Assembly (NCBI GenBank): GCA_009783295.1
Contig: WRHK01000038.1
Coordinates: 1 to 37,875, forward strand
Source of the DNA: Promicromonosporaceae bacterium
GTDB taxonomy: Bacteria; Actinomycetota; Actinomycetes; Actinomycetales; Cellulomonadaceae
Length of the DNA stretch: 37,875 bases
Direction of reading: 5' to 3'
The notes below the pieces were generated by a model, which saw only the letters and a list, made by a program, of their open reading frames with translations, did no database searches and had not been told where the DNA came from. Positions 25,295 through 33,979 of this stretch are shown in pieces. How positions within the stretch are numbered: position 1 is the stretch's first letter; the number at the start of each line of letters is the position of its first letter. Both the position numbers and the translations under genes were made by a program.

Positions 25295-26683
25295 GTGCCC
25301 GCCACCGCTGTCGCACCGTCCGTCTGGGAGAACTGGGCCCGGACGGCCCGGGCGACCCCTGCCCGTCGCGCGACCCCGCGCGACGAGAGCGAGGTGTGCG
25401 AGCTGGTCTCCCGCGCCGCGAGCACGGGGGTGCGGGTGCGCGCCCACGGCGCGGGCCACTCGTTCACGCCGGTCGCGGTGACCGACGGCGTGCTCCTCGA
25501 CCTGGACCGCCTCAACGGGCTCGAGGCCGTCGAGCGGCGGCACGACGGCACCGCGCGCGTGACCGTGCGGGCCGGCACCCGGCTGTACCACCTGCACCAT
25601 CTGCTGGCGGCGCACGGGCTCGCGATGACCAACCTGGGCGACATCGACCGGCAGACGCTCGCGGGTGCCATCTCGACCGGCACGCACGGCACGGGCCTGG
25701 AGTTCGGCGGCCTGTCCACGCAGGTGGTCGGGGTGCGCGTGGTGGTCGGCGACGGCTCGGTGCGCAGCGGCAGCGTCGACGACGCGCCCGGCACGCCCGA
25801 GCGCGACCTGTTCGAGCTCGCCCGCCTGGGCCTCGGCACGGCCGGGGTGCTCACGGCGGTGACGCTGGAGGTGGTCCCGGCGTTCTGGCTGCGGGCCAAC
25901 GACGAGCCCGCTCCGCTCGGCGCGGTGCTCAGCGACCTCGACGGCTTCGCCCGCTCGGCCGACCACGCCGAGCTGTACTGGTTCCCGGGCACGCGCCGCG
26001 CGCTGACCATCCGCAACGAGCGCCTCACGCCCGACGACGCCGCCCAGTGGGCCACCGACCAGTCCGGGCTGAAGGGTCGCCTTCGGCTGTTCGGCAAGGA
26101 GGCGCGGGGCCTGGTGGGCGACGAGCTGCTGACCAACGGCGCGTTCGAGGCGCTCAACCGCCTCGCCACGGCGGCGCCGGGGCTGGCCGGCTCGATCAAC
26201 CGGATCTCGTCGCACGCGCTCTCCCCGCGGGAGTTCGTCGCGCCGTCGTACCAGGTGTTCTGCCACAAGCGGCGGGTGCGGTTCCGCGAGATGGAGTACG
26301 GAGTGCCGCGCGACGTCGCGGCCGACGTCGTGCGCGAGCTCGACGCGTGGCACCGCCGCACGGGCGAGCCGGTGCCCTTCCCCGTCGAGGTGCGGTTCGC
26401 CGCGCAGGACGACCTGTGGCTGTCGACGGCGCACGGCCGGGAGACCGCCTACATCGCGGTGCACCAGTACGTGCGCATGTCCTACCGCCGCTGGTTCACC
26501 GCGGCCGAGCACATCCTGGTCGAGGCCGGCGGCCGCCCCCACTGGGGCAAGCTGCACACGCGCACCGCGGAAGACCTCGCCGAGCAGTACCCGCTCGACG
26601 ACGTCGCCCGGGTGCGCCGGGCGGTCGACCCGAACGGCCTGTTCGCCAACCCCTACGTGGACGGGGTGCTGGGGCGGCCCTGA
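25295..26683 (+). CDS. FAD-dependent sugar-lactone oxidase (D-arabinono-1,4-lactone oxidase family)
   Basis: A 462-residue flavoprotein of the VAO fold. The FAD-binding half has V-R-A-H-G-A-G-H-S-F-T-P near 50, where the His before Ser is a candidate flavin-linked residue, and T-N-L-G-D-I-D-R-Q-T-L-A-G-A-I-S-T-G-T-H-G-T-G near 110-130. The C-terminal ALO domain ends with R-P-H-W-G-K-L-H-T, the H-W-G/A-K motif of aldonolactone oxidoreductases. It probably oxidises a sugar lactone or alditol; bacterial homologues include gulonolactone dehydrogenases and alditol oxidases. There is no signal peptide. It is divergent from the PLP-enzyme gene, and its last 31 bases overlap the 3' end of the convergent tetR gene. 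Confidence 0.9.
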   Translation: MPATAVAPSVWENWARTARATPARRATPRDESEVCELVSRAASTGVRVRAHGAGHSFTPVAVTDGVLLDLDRLNGLEAVERRHDGTARVTVRAGTRLYHLHHLLAAHGLAMTNLGDIDRQTLAGAISTGTHGTGLEFGGLSTQVVGVRVVVGDGSVRSGSVDDAPGTPERDLFELARLGLGTAGVLTAVTLEVVPAFWLRANDEPAPLGAVLSDLDGFARSADHAELYWFPGTRRALTIRNERLTPDDAAQWATDQSGLKGRLRLFGKEARGLVGDELLTNGAFEALNRLATAAPGLAGSINRISSHALSPREFVAPSYQVFCHKRRVRFREMEYGVPRDVAADVVRELDAWHRRTGEPVPFPVEVRFAAQDDLWLSTAHGRETAYIAVHQYVRMSYRRWFTAAEHILVEAGGRPHWGKLHTRTAEDLAEQYPLDDVARVRRAVDPNGLFANPYVDGVLGRP

Positions 26684-27291
26684 TCGTCGTCGACCACGTA
26701 CGTGGTGAGCATGTCGGCGAGCGCGCCGAACCCCTCGAGCGCGCGGGCGTCGTCCTGGTCGACCAGCCAGGCCAGCTCGATGCCGTCGATCAGCGCCGTG
26801 GTGGTGCGCGCCAGGTAGCCGATGTCGACGGCGTAGGTGACGCCCGCCGCCTGGGCGATGGCGTCGACCAGGTCGCGCGCCATCTCGGTGGACTGCTCCA
26901 GGTGGGTGACCGCCGTCGCGTGCAGGGCCTGGTTGCGGGCACCCGTCGTCGCGATCTCGAGCAGCAGCAGCCGCACCTGGCGGAACCGCTTGAGGCCGGT
27001 GAGCAGCGCGGCGGTGCAGGCGTGGGCGAGCGTGGGGAAGTCGAGGCCGGCCCTGCCGCCGGCGGCGATGGCCGTCTTGATCTGGTCGGACGCCTCGATC
27101 CGGATGGACTGCCCCATGACGTCCAGCAGCTCTTCCTTGTCGTGGAAGCAGTAGTGGACGGTGCCCAGCGACACCCCGGCCTCGTGCGCGACGGCGCGCA
27201 CCGTGACCGCCTCGACGCCGGCCTGGGCGGCGACGCGCAGCGCGGCGTCGACCAGCTGCGCGCGGCGCTCGGCCAGCGGCATGCGGTTCAT
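26653..27291 (-). CDS. TetR-family transcriptional regulator
   Basis: A 212-residue regulator. The helix-turn-helix is at about residues 28-55, [21 protein letters not shown], followed by H-D-K-E-E-L-L, both typical of TetR. The C-terminal ligand domain is helical and matches the TetR_C_6 / BetI-like size class; the ligand is unknown. ATG 27291 overlaps the ispDF stop by four bases (ATGA), so the regulator is translated from the ispDF message. The 3' end overlaps the convergent lactone-oxidase gene by 31 bases. The extra acidic tail (V-D-D-D-Q-G-R-P) arises from that overlap. Confidence 0.93.
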   Translation of the reverse strand: MNRMPLAERRAQLVDAALRVAAQAGVEAVTVRAVAHEAGVSLGTVHYCFHDKEELLDVMGQSIRIEASDQIKTAIAAGGRAGLDFPTLAHACTAALLTGLKRFRQVRLLLLEIATTGARNQALHATAVTHLEQSTEMARDLVDAIAQAAGVTYAVDIGYLARTTTALIDGIELAWLVDQDDARALEGFGALADMLTTYVVDDDQGRPSTPST

Positions 27292-28469
27292 CGCGCCACG
27301 ACCAGCGCCGTCGCGACCGCAGCGACGCCTTCCCCACGGCCCGTGAGCCCCAGACCGTCGGTGGTGGTGGCACTGATGGAGACGGGCGCCCCGGCCGCGG
27401 CGCTCAGCGCGGCGACCGCCTCCTCCCGCCGTGGACCGATCTTGGGCCGGTTGCCCACCACCTGGACGGCGACGTTCCCGATCTCGAACCCCGCCTCCCG
27501 CACCCGGCGGGCCGCCTCGGCGAGCAGCACGACGCCCGCCGCCCCGGCCCACTGCGGCTCGGCGGTGCCGAAGTGCTGGCCCAGGTCGCCGATCCCGGCG
27601 GCGGAGAACAGGGCGTCGGCGGCGGCGTGGGCGGCGACGTCGGCGTCGGAGTGCCCCGCGAGCCCGCGCTCCCCCGGCCAGCGCAGCCCGGCCACCCACA
27701 GCTCGCGCGGCTGGCCCTCGGGCGCGAACGCGTGGACGTCCACCCCGACGCCGACGCGCGGCATCCCGGTGCTGGGCATGTCGGCCTCCGTGGTGATCTT
27801 GGCGGCCGCCTGCTCGCCCTCGACGACGACGACCGGCTCGCCCAGCGCCTCGACCAGCCCGGCGTCGTCGGTGGCGTGGGCGTCGGCAGCGCGGGAGGCG
27901 CCGGCGGCGTGCGCGCGCTCCAGGAGCGCCCGGTCGAAACCCTGCGGCGTCTGCACGGCCCGCAGGCTCGCGCGGTCGGGCGTGGAGGTGACGGGTTCGA
28001 CGCCGCCCCCGGACGCGGAGGAGGGCGCGACGGCGAGCACGGCCTTGATGGTATCCGCGACCGGTAGACCCGGCACGACGGCGCGGTGACCCGCCCGGAC
28101 GGCCGCCACGACGCGTCGCACCAGGTCGGGGGACGCGAAGGGCCGCGCGGCGTCGTGCACCAGCACGACGTCGTCGCCCGGCTGGGCCAGCGCCAGGCCT
28201 GCGGCGACGGACTGCTGCCGCGTGGCCCCGCCCTCGACGGCGCGCACGGGCACGGTCACGTGGGCGTCGCCGGCGACGACCGCCGTCAGCTCGTCGGCCC
28301 GCCCGGCGGGCGCCGTGACCACGATGGCGTCGACCACCCCGCTGGCCGCCAGGCGGCGCGCCGCGTGCACGACGAGCGGGGCGCCGTCGACCTCGACGAG
28401 CGCCTTCGGGATCGCGCGGCCGAGCCGCGTGCCGGAGCCCGCCGCGGTGAGGATCGCCAGTGTGGTCAT
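27288..28469 (-). CDS. ispDF: Bifunctional IspD-IspF of the MEP isoprenoid pathway
   Basis: A 393-residue fusion. The N-terminal IspD domain (about 1-230) makes CDP-methylerythritol: A-A-G-S-G-T-R-L-G (Arg15), P-K-A-L (Lys22), V-H-D-A-A-R-P-F (103-111) and Q-T-P-Q-G-F. The C-terminal IspF domain (about 237-393) cyclises the later intermediate: metal ligands Asp244 and His246 in G-V-D-V-H-A-F and His281 in D-A-D-V-A-A-H-A, plus [10 protein letters not shown] near the end. Both active sites are intact. IspD and IspF catalyse non-consecutive steps, with IspE supplied elsewhere. ATG 28469 has an aggg site upstream. The gene lies downstream of carD behind a strong hairpin, an order common in actinobacteria, and overlaps tetR by four bases. 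Confidence 0.95.
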   Translation of the reverse strand: MTTLAILTAAGSGTRLGRAIPKALVEVDGAPLVVHAARRLAASGVVDAIVVTAPAGRADELTAVVAGDAHVTVPVRAVEGGATRQQSVAAGLALAQPGDDVVLVHDAARPFASPDLVRRVVAAVRAGHRAVVPGLPVADTIKAVLAVAPSSASGGGVEPVTSTPDRASLRAVQTPQGFDRALLERAHAAGASRAADAHATDDAGLVEALGEPVVVVEGEQAAAKITTEADMPSTGMPRVGVGVDVHAFAPEGQPRELWVAGLRWPGERGLAGHSDADVAAHAAADALFSAAGIGDLGQHFGTAEPQWAGAAGVVLLAEAARRVREAGFEIGNVAVQVVGNRPKIGPRREEAVAALSAAAGAPVSISATTTDGLGLTGRGEGVAAVATALVVAR

Positions 28470-28488
28470 GCGCCTACCCTGCACGAAC

Positions 28489-28525
28489 GCCGACGCCCCC
28501 GCCCGTGAGGGGCGGGGGCGTCGGC
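28489..28525 (-). terminator. Terminator between carD and ispDF
   Basis: A perfect 16-bp stem (28489-28504 with 28510-28525) with loop gtgag, 25 bases after the carD stop. It has no T-tract and may only attenuate, since I see no convincing separate ispDF promoter in the remaining 19 bases. Confidence 0.8.
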
Positions 28526-28549
28526 TGTGTCTGTCTGGTGAGCCGGGGC

Positions 28550-29032
28550 TCAGGACGCGAGGACCTCGTCGAGGATCGCCTCGGCCTTGTCCTCCTCCGT
28601 GTGCTCGGCAAGCGCGAGCTCGGAGACGAGGATCTGGCGGGCCTTCGCCAGCATCCGCTTCTCGCCGGCGGACAGGCCGCGGTCGGCGTCACGGCGGGAC
28701 AGGTCGCGCACGACCTCTGCCACCTTGATGACGTCACCCGACGCGAGCTTCTCCAGGTTGGCCTTGTACCGGCGCGACCAGTTGGTCGGCTCCTCCGTGT
28801 ACGGAGCCCGCAGCACCTCGAACACGCGGTCGAGACCCTGCTGGTCGACGACGTCGCGCACACCCACCAGGTCGACGTTCTCCGCCGGGACCTCGATGGT
28901 CAGGTCGCCCTGGGCGACCTTGAGCTTGAGGTACATCTTCTCTTCGCCGCGGATCTTGCGGACCTTGATCTCCTCGATCAGCGCCGCCCCGTGGTGCGGG
29001 TAGACAACAGTCTCGCCTACTTCGAAAGTCAT
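28550..29032 (-). CDS. carD: RNA polymerase-binding regulator CarD
   Basis: A 160-residue global regulator that binds the RNA polymerase beta subunit and stabilises open promoter complexes in actinobacteria. The N-terminal RNAP-interaction domain begins [17 protein letters not shown] and includes M-Y-L-K-L-K-V. The C-terminal helical DNA-binding domain has the conserved N-W-S-R-R-Y-K-A-N (Trp near residue 86) that wedges the promoter -10 region. [10 protein letters not shown] and the L-S-A-G-E-K-R-M-L segment follow, as in mycobacterial CarD. ATG 29032 has a purine-rich aaagggga ribosome binding site, and TAGGCT at 29061-29066 is the probable -10. The upstream open frame to 29110 is not used. 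Confidence 0.97.
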   Translation of the reverse strand: MTFEVGETVVYPHHGAALIEEIKVRKIRGEEKMYLKLKVAQGDLTIEVPAENVDLVGVRDVVDQQGLDRVFEVLRAPYTEEPTNWSRRYKANLEKLASGDVIKVAEVVRDLSRRDADRGLSAGEKRMLAKARQILVSELALAEHTEEDKAEAILDEVLAS

Positions 29033-29060
29033 CTGTAGATGTCCCCTTTCCCAGCGGCCA

Positions 29061-29066
29061 AGCCTA
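29061..29066 (-). promoter_or_regulatory. Predicted -10 element of carD
   Basis: TAGGCT on the minus strand about 29 bases before ATG 29032, leaving a short leader with a Shine-Dalgarno sequence. Confidence 0.5.
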
Positions 29067-29138
29067 CCACGGGGGGTATGGGCCCCCACGGGGCGCGTGC
29101 ACGGTCTCACCCCGTGGATGGCGGCATCTGCGCAGGTC

Positions 29139-29162
29139 AGACACCATGACTGGTCGGTGTCT
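29139..29162. promoter_or_regulatory. Inverted repeat in the carD / lipoprotein divergent gap
   Basis: agacacc (29139-29145) and ggtgtct (29156-29162) form a perfect 7-bp inverted repeat with a 10-base spacer. The gap 29033-29231 otherwise holds the carD promoter and no gene. An operator is possible but unproven. Confidence 0.35.
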
Positions 29163-29231
29163 CGATGTCAAGATTCTTCCAACTAGGATGTTCCCGGGCA
29201 TCGCCCCGCCCACGACCACCGAGGAGAGCAC

Positions 29232-29723
29232 GTGTCCCGCACCCGCCGCCCCGCTCGCACCGCCACCGCCCTGCTGGTCGCCGCCGCCGGCGCGCTCGGC
29301 CTGGCCGCCTGCGCACCCGCCATGACCGAGCACGAGTACTCGCCGTCCGACGGCGTGCGCGTCGACCTCACCGACCAGCTCCGCGGCGTGAACCTGCTGG
29401 TCGTGGCCGCGGCGCAGGGCGACGAGGGGGCGCTCCAGGGCGCGCTCGTCAACAACACCGCCAGCGCGGAGACCTTCACGCTGACCGCCGAGGGCGCGTC
29501 GCCGGTCACCCTGACGGTGGACCCGTCGACGACCGTCTACCTCGGCGGCGAGGACGGCGAGAAGCTGACGCTCGACACCGTCTCGCAGGCCCCCGGCGCC
29601 TTCGTGAAGGCCACGCTCGAGGCCGGCCAGCAGACCAAGGAGTTCGAGCTCCCGGTCCTCGACGGCACCCTCTCGGAGTACCAGAGCCTGATCCCGTCGC
29701 CGTCGCCCTCCCCCTCGAACTGA
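29232..29723 (+). CDS. Small lipoprotein of unknown function
   Basis: A 163-residue predicted lipoprotein. A basic N terminus (R-T-R-R-P-A-R) is followed by a hydrophobic stretch and the lipobox L-A-A-C, with lipidated Cys27. The mature part is a single domain rich in Val, Thr and Leu, with alternating hydrophobic residues (L-L-V-V-A-A-A-Q, A-L-V-N-N-T-A-S-A-E-T-F-T-L) that suggest a beta-sandwich. The V-N-N-T pattern resembles DUF461/PCuAC-type copper chaperones in shape, but I do not see their Met/His copper motif. It ends in a P-S-P-S-P-S-P-S tail. GTG 29232 has gagga about six bases upstream. It is divergent from carD and convergent with pstB1. Confidence 0.82.
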   Translation: MSRTRRPARTATALLVAAAGALGLAACAPAMTEHEYSPSDGVRVDLTDQLRGVNLLVVAAAQGDEGALQGALVNNTASAETFTLTAEGASPVTLTVDPSTTVYLGGEDGEKLTLDTVSQAPGAFVKATLEAGQQTKEFELPVLDGTLSEYQSLIPSPSPSPSN

Positions 29724-29745
29724 CCTCGGGGTCGCCAGACACGGC

Positions 29746-29781
29746 TGTGGCCCGGACCCGCTGTCGCGGGGCCGGGCCACA
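29746..29781. terminator. Bidirectional terminator between lipoprotein gene and pstB1
   Basis: tgtggcccgg (29746-29755) pairs perfectly with 29772-29781, and an inner cccgc/gcggg stem (29757-29761, 29766-29770) closes loop tgtc. It lies between stops at 29723 and 29806. Confidence 0.85.
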
Positions 29782-29805
29782 TGCATGCTCAGCGGGGGCT
29801 GACGA

Positions 29806-30585
29806 TCACCCGAAGCGGCCGGAGACGTAGTCCTCGGTCGCCTTCTCGCGCGGGGCGGAGAAGATCGTCGAGGTGTCGTCCATCTCGATGAGGCGGCCCG
29901 GGCGGCCCGTCCCGGCGATGTTGAAGAACGCCGTCTTGTCCGACACACGCGCGGCCTGCTGCATGTTGTGCGTGACGATCACGATCGTGTACGACGTCTT
30001 GAGCTGCTGGATCAGGTCCTCGATCGCCAGCGTCGAGATCGGGTCCAGGGCCGAGCAGGGCTCGTCCATGAGCAGCACCTGCGGCTTGACGGCGATGGCG
30101 CGGGCGATGCACAGACGCTGCTGCTGGCCGCCCGAGAGGCCGGAGCCCGGCTTGTCGAGGCGGTCCTTGACCTCGTTCCACAGGTTCGCGCCGCGCAGCG
30201 ACGACTCGACAAGCTCGTCCGCGTCGGACTTCGCGATGCGCTTGTTGTTGAGCTTCACGCCCGCCAGCACGTTGTCCTTGATGGACATCGTGGGGAACGG
30301 GTTGGGGCGCTGGAACACCATGCCCACGTTCCGGCGCACCGCCACCGGGTCGATGTCCGGGCCGTAGAGGTCGACGCCCTCGAGCTCGACCTTGCCCTGG
30401 ACGCGGGCGCCCGGGATCACCTCGTGCATGCGGTTGAGCGTCCGCAGGAACGTCGACTTGCCGCACCCGGACGGGCCGATGAACGCCGTCACCGACTTGG
30501 GCTCGATGGCCATCGACACACCCTCCACGGCGAGGAAGTCGCCGTAGTAGATGTTCAGATCCTTCACGTCAATGCGCTGGGACAT
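29806..30585 (-). CDS. pstB: Phosphate ABC transporter ATPase PstB (cassette 1)
   Basis: A 259-residue ATPase powering high-affinity phosphate import on the inner face of the membrane. Walker A is G-P-S-G-C-G-K-S-T, the Q-loop region is V-F-Q-R-P-N-P-F-P, the signature is [10 protein letters not shown], and Walker B is [11 protein letters not shown]; the switch His is in V-T-H-N-M-Q-Q-A. It differs from the second PstB (33980-34759) at 12 of 259 residues. It is last in the operon pstS1-C1-A1-B1, 16 bases after pstA1, with an aaggga ribosome binding site. No phoU gene follows. Confidence 0.97.
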   Translation of the reverse strand: MSQRIDVKDLNIYYGDFLAVEGVSMAIEPKSVTAFIGPSGCGKSTFLRTLNRMHEVIPGARVQGKVELEGVDLYGPDIDPVAVRRNVGMVFQRPNPFPTMSIKDNVLAGVKLNNKRIAKSDADELVESSLRGANLWNEVKDRLDKPGSGLSGGQQQRLCIARAIAVKPQVLLMDEPCSALDPISTLAIEDLIQQLKTSYTIVIVTHNMQQAARVSDKTAFFNIAGTGRPGRLIEMDDTSTIFSAPREKATEDYVSGRFG

Positions 30586-30601
30586 TTCTGGTCTTCCCTT
30601 C

Positions 30602-31537
30602 TCAGCGCAGCTTCGGCGCGAACAGGCGGGTCACGAGGCGACCCAGCAGATTGAGGACCACGACGATGAGCACGAGCGTGAGGGCCGCGGCCCACGCGCG
30701 CTCGTAGTTGATCGTCGGGATGCAGACGCCCGCGGCGCCCGCCCGGCACGGCACCGGGCCCTGCTTGTACTGGTCGTAGATGAACACCGGCAGCGTCATC
30801 ATGCGGCCGGAGAACAGGTTGAAGTTGATCGACGCCGTCGTGCCGGCGGCGATCAGCAGCGGGGCGGTCTCGCCGACCACGCGGGCGACGGCGAGCAGGA
30901 TGCCCGTCGTCAGGCCGGCGACCGACGTGCGGAGCACCACCTTGACGATGGTCAGCCACTTGGGCACGCCCAGGGCGTAGGACGCCTCGCGCAGCTCGTT
31001 CGGCACGAGCTTGAGCATCTCCTCGCAGGAGCGCACCACGACCGGCGTCATGAGCAGCGCCAGGGCCACGGAGCCCATGACGCCCAGCGCGATGCCGGGG
31101 CCGAAGAAGATCGCGAAGACGGCGAAGGCGAACAGGCCGGCGACGATCGACGGGATGCCCGTCATGACGTCGACGAAGAACGTCACCGCGCGGGCCAGCG
31201 GGCCGCGGCCGTACTCGACCAGGTAGATGGCCACGAGCAGGCCCAGCGGCACGGCGATGACCGAGGCGCCCAGCGTGATCAGCAGGGTGCCGGCGATGGC
31301 GTGGTAGGCGCCGCCCGCGTCCATGCCGCCGAACACGTTGCGCATCGAGTGCGAGAGGAAGCTGCCGTTGAGCCGGTGCAGGCCCTTGCTGATCACGACC
31401 CACAGCAGCGAGACCAGCGGGACCGCCGCGAGCACGAACGCGCCCCAGATCAGGACGGTCATGGTGCGGTCCTTGCGCTGGCGCGCCTTGTGGCCGCCCG
31501 CCAGCAGGACGTGGGTGGCTTCGGTTGCGGCGGTCAT
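30602..31537 (-). CDS. pstA: Phosphate ABC transporter permease PstA (cassette 1)
   Basis: A 311-residue permease with about six transmembrane helices. The ABC-coupling (EAA) loop reads [19 protein letters not shown], and [17 protein letters not shown] is the conserved PstA helix. It forms the membrane channel with PstC. The start ATG 31537 overlaps the pstC1 stop by one base (TGATG), so the pair is coupled. The last 57 bases of the gene region (30601-30657) are identical to those of pstA2. Confidence 0.96.
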   Translation of the reverse strand: MTAATEATHVLLAGGHKARQRKDRTMTVLIWGAFVLAAVPLVSLLWVVISKGLHRLNGSFLSHSMRNVFGGMDAGGAYHAIAGTLLITLGASVIAVPLGLLVAIYLVEYGRGPLARAVTFFVDVMTGIPSIVAGLFAFAVFAIFFGPGIALGVMGSVALALLMTPVVVRSCEEMLKLVPNELREASYALGVPKWLTIVKVVLRTSVAGLTTGILLAVARVVGETAPLLIAAGTTASINFNLFSGRMMTLPVFIYDQYKQGPVPCRAGAAGVCIPTINYERAWAAALTLVLIVVVLNLLGRLVTRLFAPKLR

Positions 31538-32541
31538 CAGTTGGCTCCCGAGAATTCCTTGCGCCGCGCCACGATCGCGCGAGCGGCCATGTTGACGACG
31601 AGCGTGATGACGAAGAGCGCGAGGCCGGTGGCGATGAGGGTGTTGACCTCGAGGCCCGCGGACTCCGGGAAGTTCGCCGCGATGTTCGCCGCGATGGTCT
31701 GGTGCTTGCCGGCGTCGAAGATCTGGAACGAGTAGCCGAGGCCCGGCGACAGGATCATCAGGACGGCCATCGTCTCGCCGAGCGCACGGCCCAGGCCGAG
31801 CATCGCGGCCGAGATCACGCCGGAGCGGCCGAACGGCAGCACCGCCGTGCGGACGACCTCCCAGCGCGTGGCGCCGAGGGCGAGCGCGGCCTCCTCGTGC
31901 AGGCGCGGCGTCTGCTTGAACACCTCGCGGCTCACCGCGGTGATGATCGGCAGGATCATGATCGCCAGGACGAGCGACGTCGTGGCGAGCGAGCGGCCCG
32001 TCGGGGTGGCGTTCACGGTGCCCGGCAGGATCGCGCTGAGCACGTCGGCGATCCACGCCCACAGCTTCGCGATGACCGGCGACAGCGTGAGCGTGCCCCA
32101 CAGGCCGAAGACGACGGAGGGGATCGCGGCGAGCAGGTCGATGACGAACCCGACCAGCCCGGCGATCCGGCGCGGCGCGTAGTGCGAGACGAACAGCGCG
32201 ATGCCGACGGCGACCGGCGTCGCCAGGAGCAGCGCGAGCGCCGCGGCCAGCACGGTGCCGAACACCAGCGGCCCGATGAAGGCGAGGAGGTTGCCGTACT
32301 GCTTGGGCAGGCCGCCGTTCGCGTGCAGGTCGGCGGGCGACGCGACCAGCGCGCCCCAGCCCCGCTCCACGAGGAACACCGCGACCGCCGCGAGGACGAG
32401 CAGCAGGAGCACGCCCGCGCTCGTGGTGACCCAGCGGAAGACCCGCGAGAACCCGCGCTCGGTGTCGGCGTGGCGCCGCGGTCGCCGGCGCGGCGACCGC
32501 TCGGCGGTCGGTGCCGCCGGCGAGGTGGGGGTGGTAGTCAC
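31537..32541 (-). CDS. pstC: Phosphate ABC transporter permease PstC (cassette 1)
   Basis: A 334-residue permease with a Pro/Arg-rich cytoplasmic N terminus of about 38 residues and about six transmembrane helices. The coupling loop is E-E-A-A-L-A-L-G-A-T-R-W-E-V-V, followed by L-G-R-A-L-G-E-T-M-A-V. The N-terminal extension is about 24 residues longer than in PstC2. GTG 32541 is chosen because aggag lies about eight bases upstream; the longer frame to 32694 would run into the pstS1 coding end. A 100-base gap with a strong hairpin separates it from pstS1. Confidence 0.95.
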   Translation of the reverse strand: MTTTPTSPAAPTAERSPRRRPRRHADTERGFSRVFRWVTTSAGVLLLLVLAAVAVFLVERGWGALVASPADLHANGGLPKQYGNLLAFIGPLVFGTVLAAALALLLATPVAVGIALFVSHYAPRRIAGLVGFVIDLLAAIPSVVFGLWGTLTLSPVIAKLWAWIADVLSAILPGTVNATPTGRSLATTSLVLAIMILPIITAVSREVFKQTPRLHEEAALALGATRWEVVRTAVLPFGRSGVISAAMLGLGRALGETMAVLMILSPGLGYSFQIFDAGKHQTIAANIAANFPESAGLEVNTLIATGLALFVITLVVNMAARAIVARRKEFSGAN

Positions 32542-32582
32542 GTGCGCTGCTCCTGGGGGGTGAGGCCTGGAATGCCCTGCGG

Positions 32583-32616
32583 GGCCGGGCCCCAGCCCGC
32601 AGGCTGGGACCCGGCC
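32583..32616 (-). terminator. Intercistronic hairpin between pstS1 and pstC1
   Basis: A 15-bp stem (32583-32597 with 32602-32616, one G-T wobble) with a 4-base loop cgca. Its place after the binding-protein gene and before the permease gene fits an attenuator or mRNA-stabilising hairpin that lets PstS be made in excess. Confidence 0.75.
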
Positions 32617-32641
32617 ACCGTGTGGGGGGAGACGGTCGGCG

Positions 32642-33787
32642 TCAGCCGGCCGTGATCGCGGCGGCGGCAGCAGCAGCCTTCGACTGCAGGTCACCGGTCA
32701 GCGGCGCGGAGCCCGCGGCCTGGGCGGCAGCGTTCTGGGCGTCGGCCGACACGATGTAGGACAGCCAGGCCTTGACGAAGTCGCCCGTGGCCTTGTCGGA
32801 GTACTTCTGGCAGGCGATCGCGTAGGAGACGAGCACCAGCGGGTAGTCACCGTCAGCGGTGGCCTTGCGGTCGATGTCGACGGCGAGGTCGTTGGCGCCA
32901 CGGCCCGTGGCGAGCGGCGAGGCGGAGACGACGGCGGCGGCACCCTCGGCCGACGGCGCGGCCCACGCGGAGCCGACGTTGATCTTGGCGGTCTCGAGGT
33001 CCGAGGTGACGCCCGAGTCGTCGAGGTAGGCGACCGAGCCGTCGGTGGCCGAGAGGACGCCCGCGACACCCGAGGTGCCCTGAGCCGAGTCGCCACCCTG
33101 CAGCGGCCACGCGTCGGCGCCCGGGTTCGTCCAGACGTCACCGGCGAGCTTGTTCATCCAGTCGGTGAAGTTGTGCGTGGTGCCCGACTTGTCGGAGCGG
33201 TGCACGGGCGTGATCTTCGTGGACGGCAGCGTGACGCCGGGGTTGTCGGCGGCGAGGGCCGGGTCGTTCCACGTGGTGATCTTGCCGGTGTAGATCTTGG
33301 CGATGTTCTCGGCCGAGATCTTGAGGTCCTTGACGCCCTTGAGGTTGTAGGCGATCGCGATCGGGCTGATGTAGACCGGGATGTCGATCGCACCGTCGGT
33401 GCCGCAGAAGGTCTGCGACTTGGTGACCTCGTCGGTGCTCATGTAGGCGTCCGAACCGGCCCACGCGAGGCCGCCGGCGATGAACTTGTCGCGACCGGCG
33501 CCGGAGCCCGACGGGTCGTAGTTGATCGTGGCGTTGGGGTTCTGACCCTGGAACGCGGCGGTCCAGGCCTGGATCGCCTTCTGCTGCGCGCTCGAGCCGG
33601 CGCCGGCGAAGGTGCCGGAGATGTTGGCGGCGGGGGCAGAGGCCGAAGCCGTGGCCGTACCAGCGTCCGAGCCGGTGTTGTTGTCGGAACCGCAGGCGGC
33701 GAGGGTCAGCGCGAGCGCGCCGACGAGAACGGCCGAACCGGCGCGGGAGATGCGGCTGAACTTCACGGGGGTGTCCATCCTGTTCAC
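32642..33787 (-). CDS. pstS: Phosphate-binding lipoprotein PstS (cassette 1)
   Basis: A 381-residue substrate-binding lipoprotein. The signal peptide ends in the lipobox L-A-A-C with Cys32 as the lipidated residue, followed by an Ala/Ser/Thr linker. Phosphate-site motifs include F-A-G-A-G-S-S-A-Q-Q, Y-D-P-S-G-S-G-A-G-R, W-A-G-S-D, H-R-S-D-K-S-G-T-T and A-Q-G-T-S-G-V. It captures phosphate outside the cell for PstCA. The start is uncertain: GTG 33787 (as V-N-R-M-D) or ATG 33778. I favour the GTG because gtgaacaggatgga is conserved in both pstS copies. A PHO box lies 71 bases upstream. Confidence 0.93.
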   Translation of the reverse strand: MNRMDTPVKFSRISRAGSAVLVGALALTLAACGSDNNTGSDAGTATASASAPAANISGTFAGAGSSAQQKAIQAWTAAFQGQNPNATINYDPSGSGAGRDKFIAGGLAWAGSDAYMSTDEVTKSQTFCGTDGAIDIPVYISPIAIAYNLKGVKDLKISAENIAKIYTGKITTWNDPALAADNPGVTLPSTKITPVHRSDKSGTTHNFTDWMNKLAGDVWTNPGADAWPLQGGDSAQGTSGVAGVLSATDGSVAYLDDSGVTSDLETAKINVGSAWAAPSAEGAAAVVSASPLATGRGANDLAVDIDRKATADGDYPLVLVSYAIACQKYSDKATGDFVKAWLSYIVSADAQNAAAQAAGSAPLTGDLQSKAAAAAAAITAG

Positions 33788-33797
33788 ACGTCTGTCG

Positions 33798-33816
33798 CGC
33801 CGGCGGCGTGCCGGCG
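33798..33816 (-). other. Small hairpin in the pstS1 leader
   Basis: cgccggc (33798-33804) and gccggcg (33810-33816) form a perfect 7-bp stem with a 5-base loop about 10 bases before the GTG. It could affect translation or mRNA stability of pstS1. Confidence 0.4.
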
Positions 33817-33824
33817 TCGTGTGA

Positions 33825-33830
33825 AAAGTA
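33825..33830 (-). promoter_or_regulatory. Candidate -10 of the pstS1 promoter
   Basis: TACTTT on the minus strand, 27 bases downstream of the PHO box. No good -35 is seen, as expected for an activator-dependent promoter. Confidence 0.4.
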
Positions 33831-33857
33831 GGCACGCAAGGTGGCGCGTCGTCCCAC

Positions 33858-33879
33858 AAGGGGTTAACGGTGAATGAAC
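33858..33879 (-). promoter_or_regulatory. PHO box of pstS1
   Basis: Two adjacent 11-bp direct repeats on the minus strand: gttcattcacc (33869-33879) and gttaacccctt (33858-33868). The first matches the Streptomyces PhoP repeat G-G/T-TCAYYYR-G/C-G at 10 of 11 positions, the second at about 7. This predicts induction of pstS1-C1-A1-B1 under phosphate starvation. Confidence 0.7.
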
Positions 33880-33914
33880 AAGTCGTATCAGCCGAGTGAT
33901 CCACGCCACCTGAG

Positions 33915-33950
33915 GGCCCGTGACCCGCCAGATGGTGACGCGGGCGGGCC
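33915..33950 (-). terminator. Possible weak terminator after pstB2
   Basis: GGCCCG (33915-33920) and CCCGC (33924-33928) pair with gcgggcgggcc (33940-33950), leaving a 3-base bulge. It is imperfect, so readthrough from cassette 2 into cassette 1 remains possible. The rest of 33788-33979 holds only the pstS1 promoter region. Confidence 0.4.
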
Positions 33951-33979
33951 TCCCATGTCAGGAACGGCCCACATCCGTC

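Noticed and set aside
24097-28089. A 1330-codon open frame on the plus strand
   Set aside because: It is antisense to or out of frame with the PLP-enzyme, lactone-oxidase, tetR and ispDF genes, all of which have clear motifs. Its composition is Arg/Gly/Ala/Val-rich GC-shadow translation.
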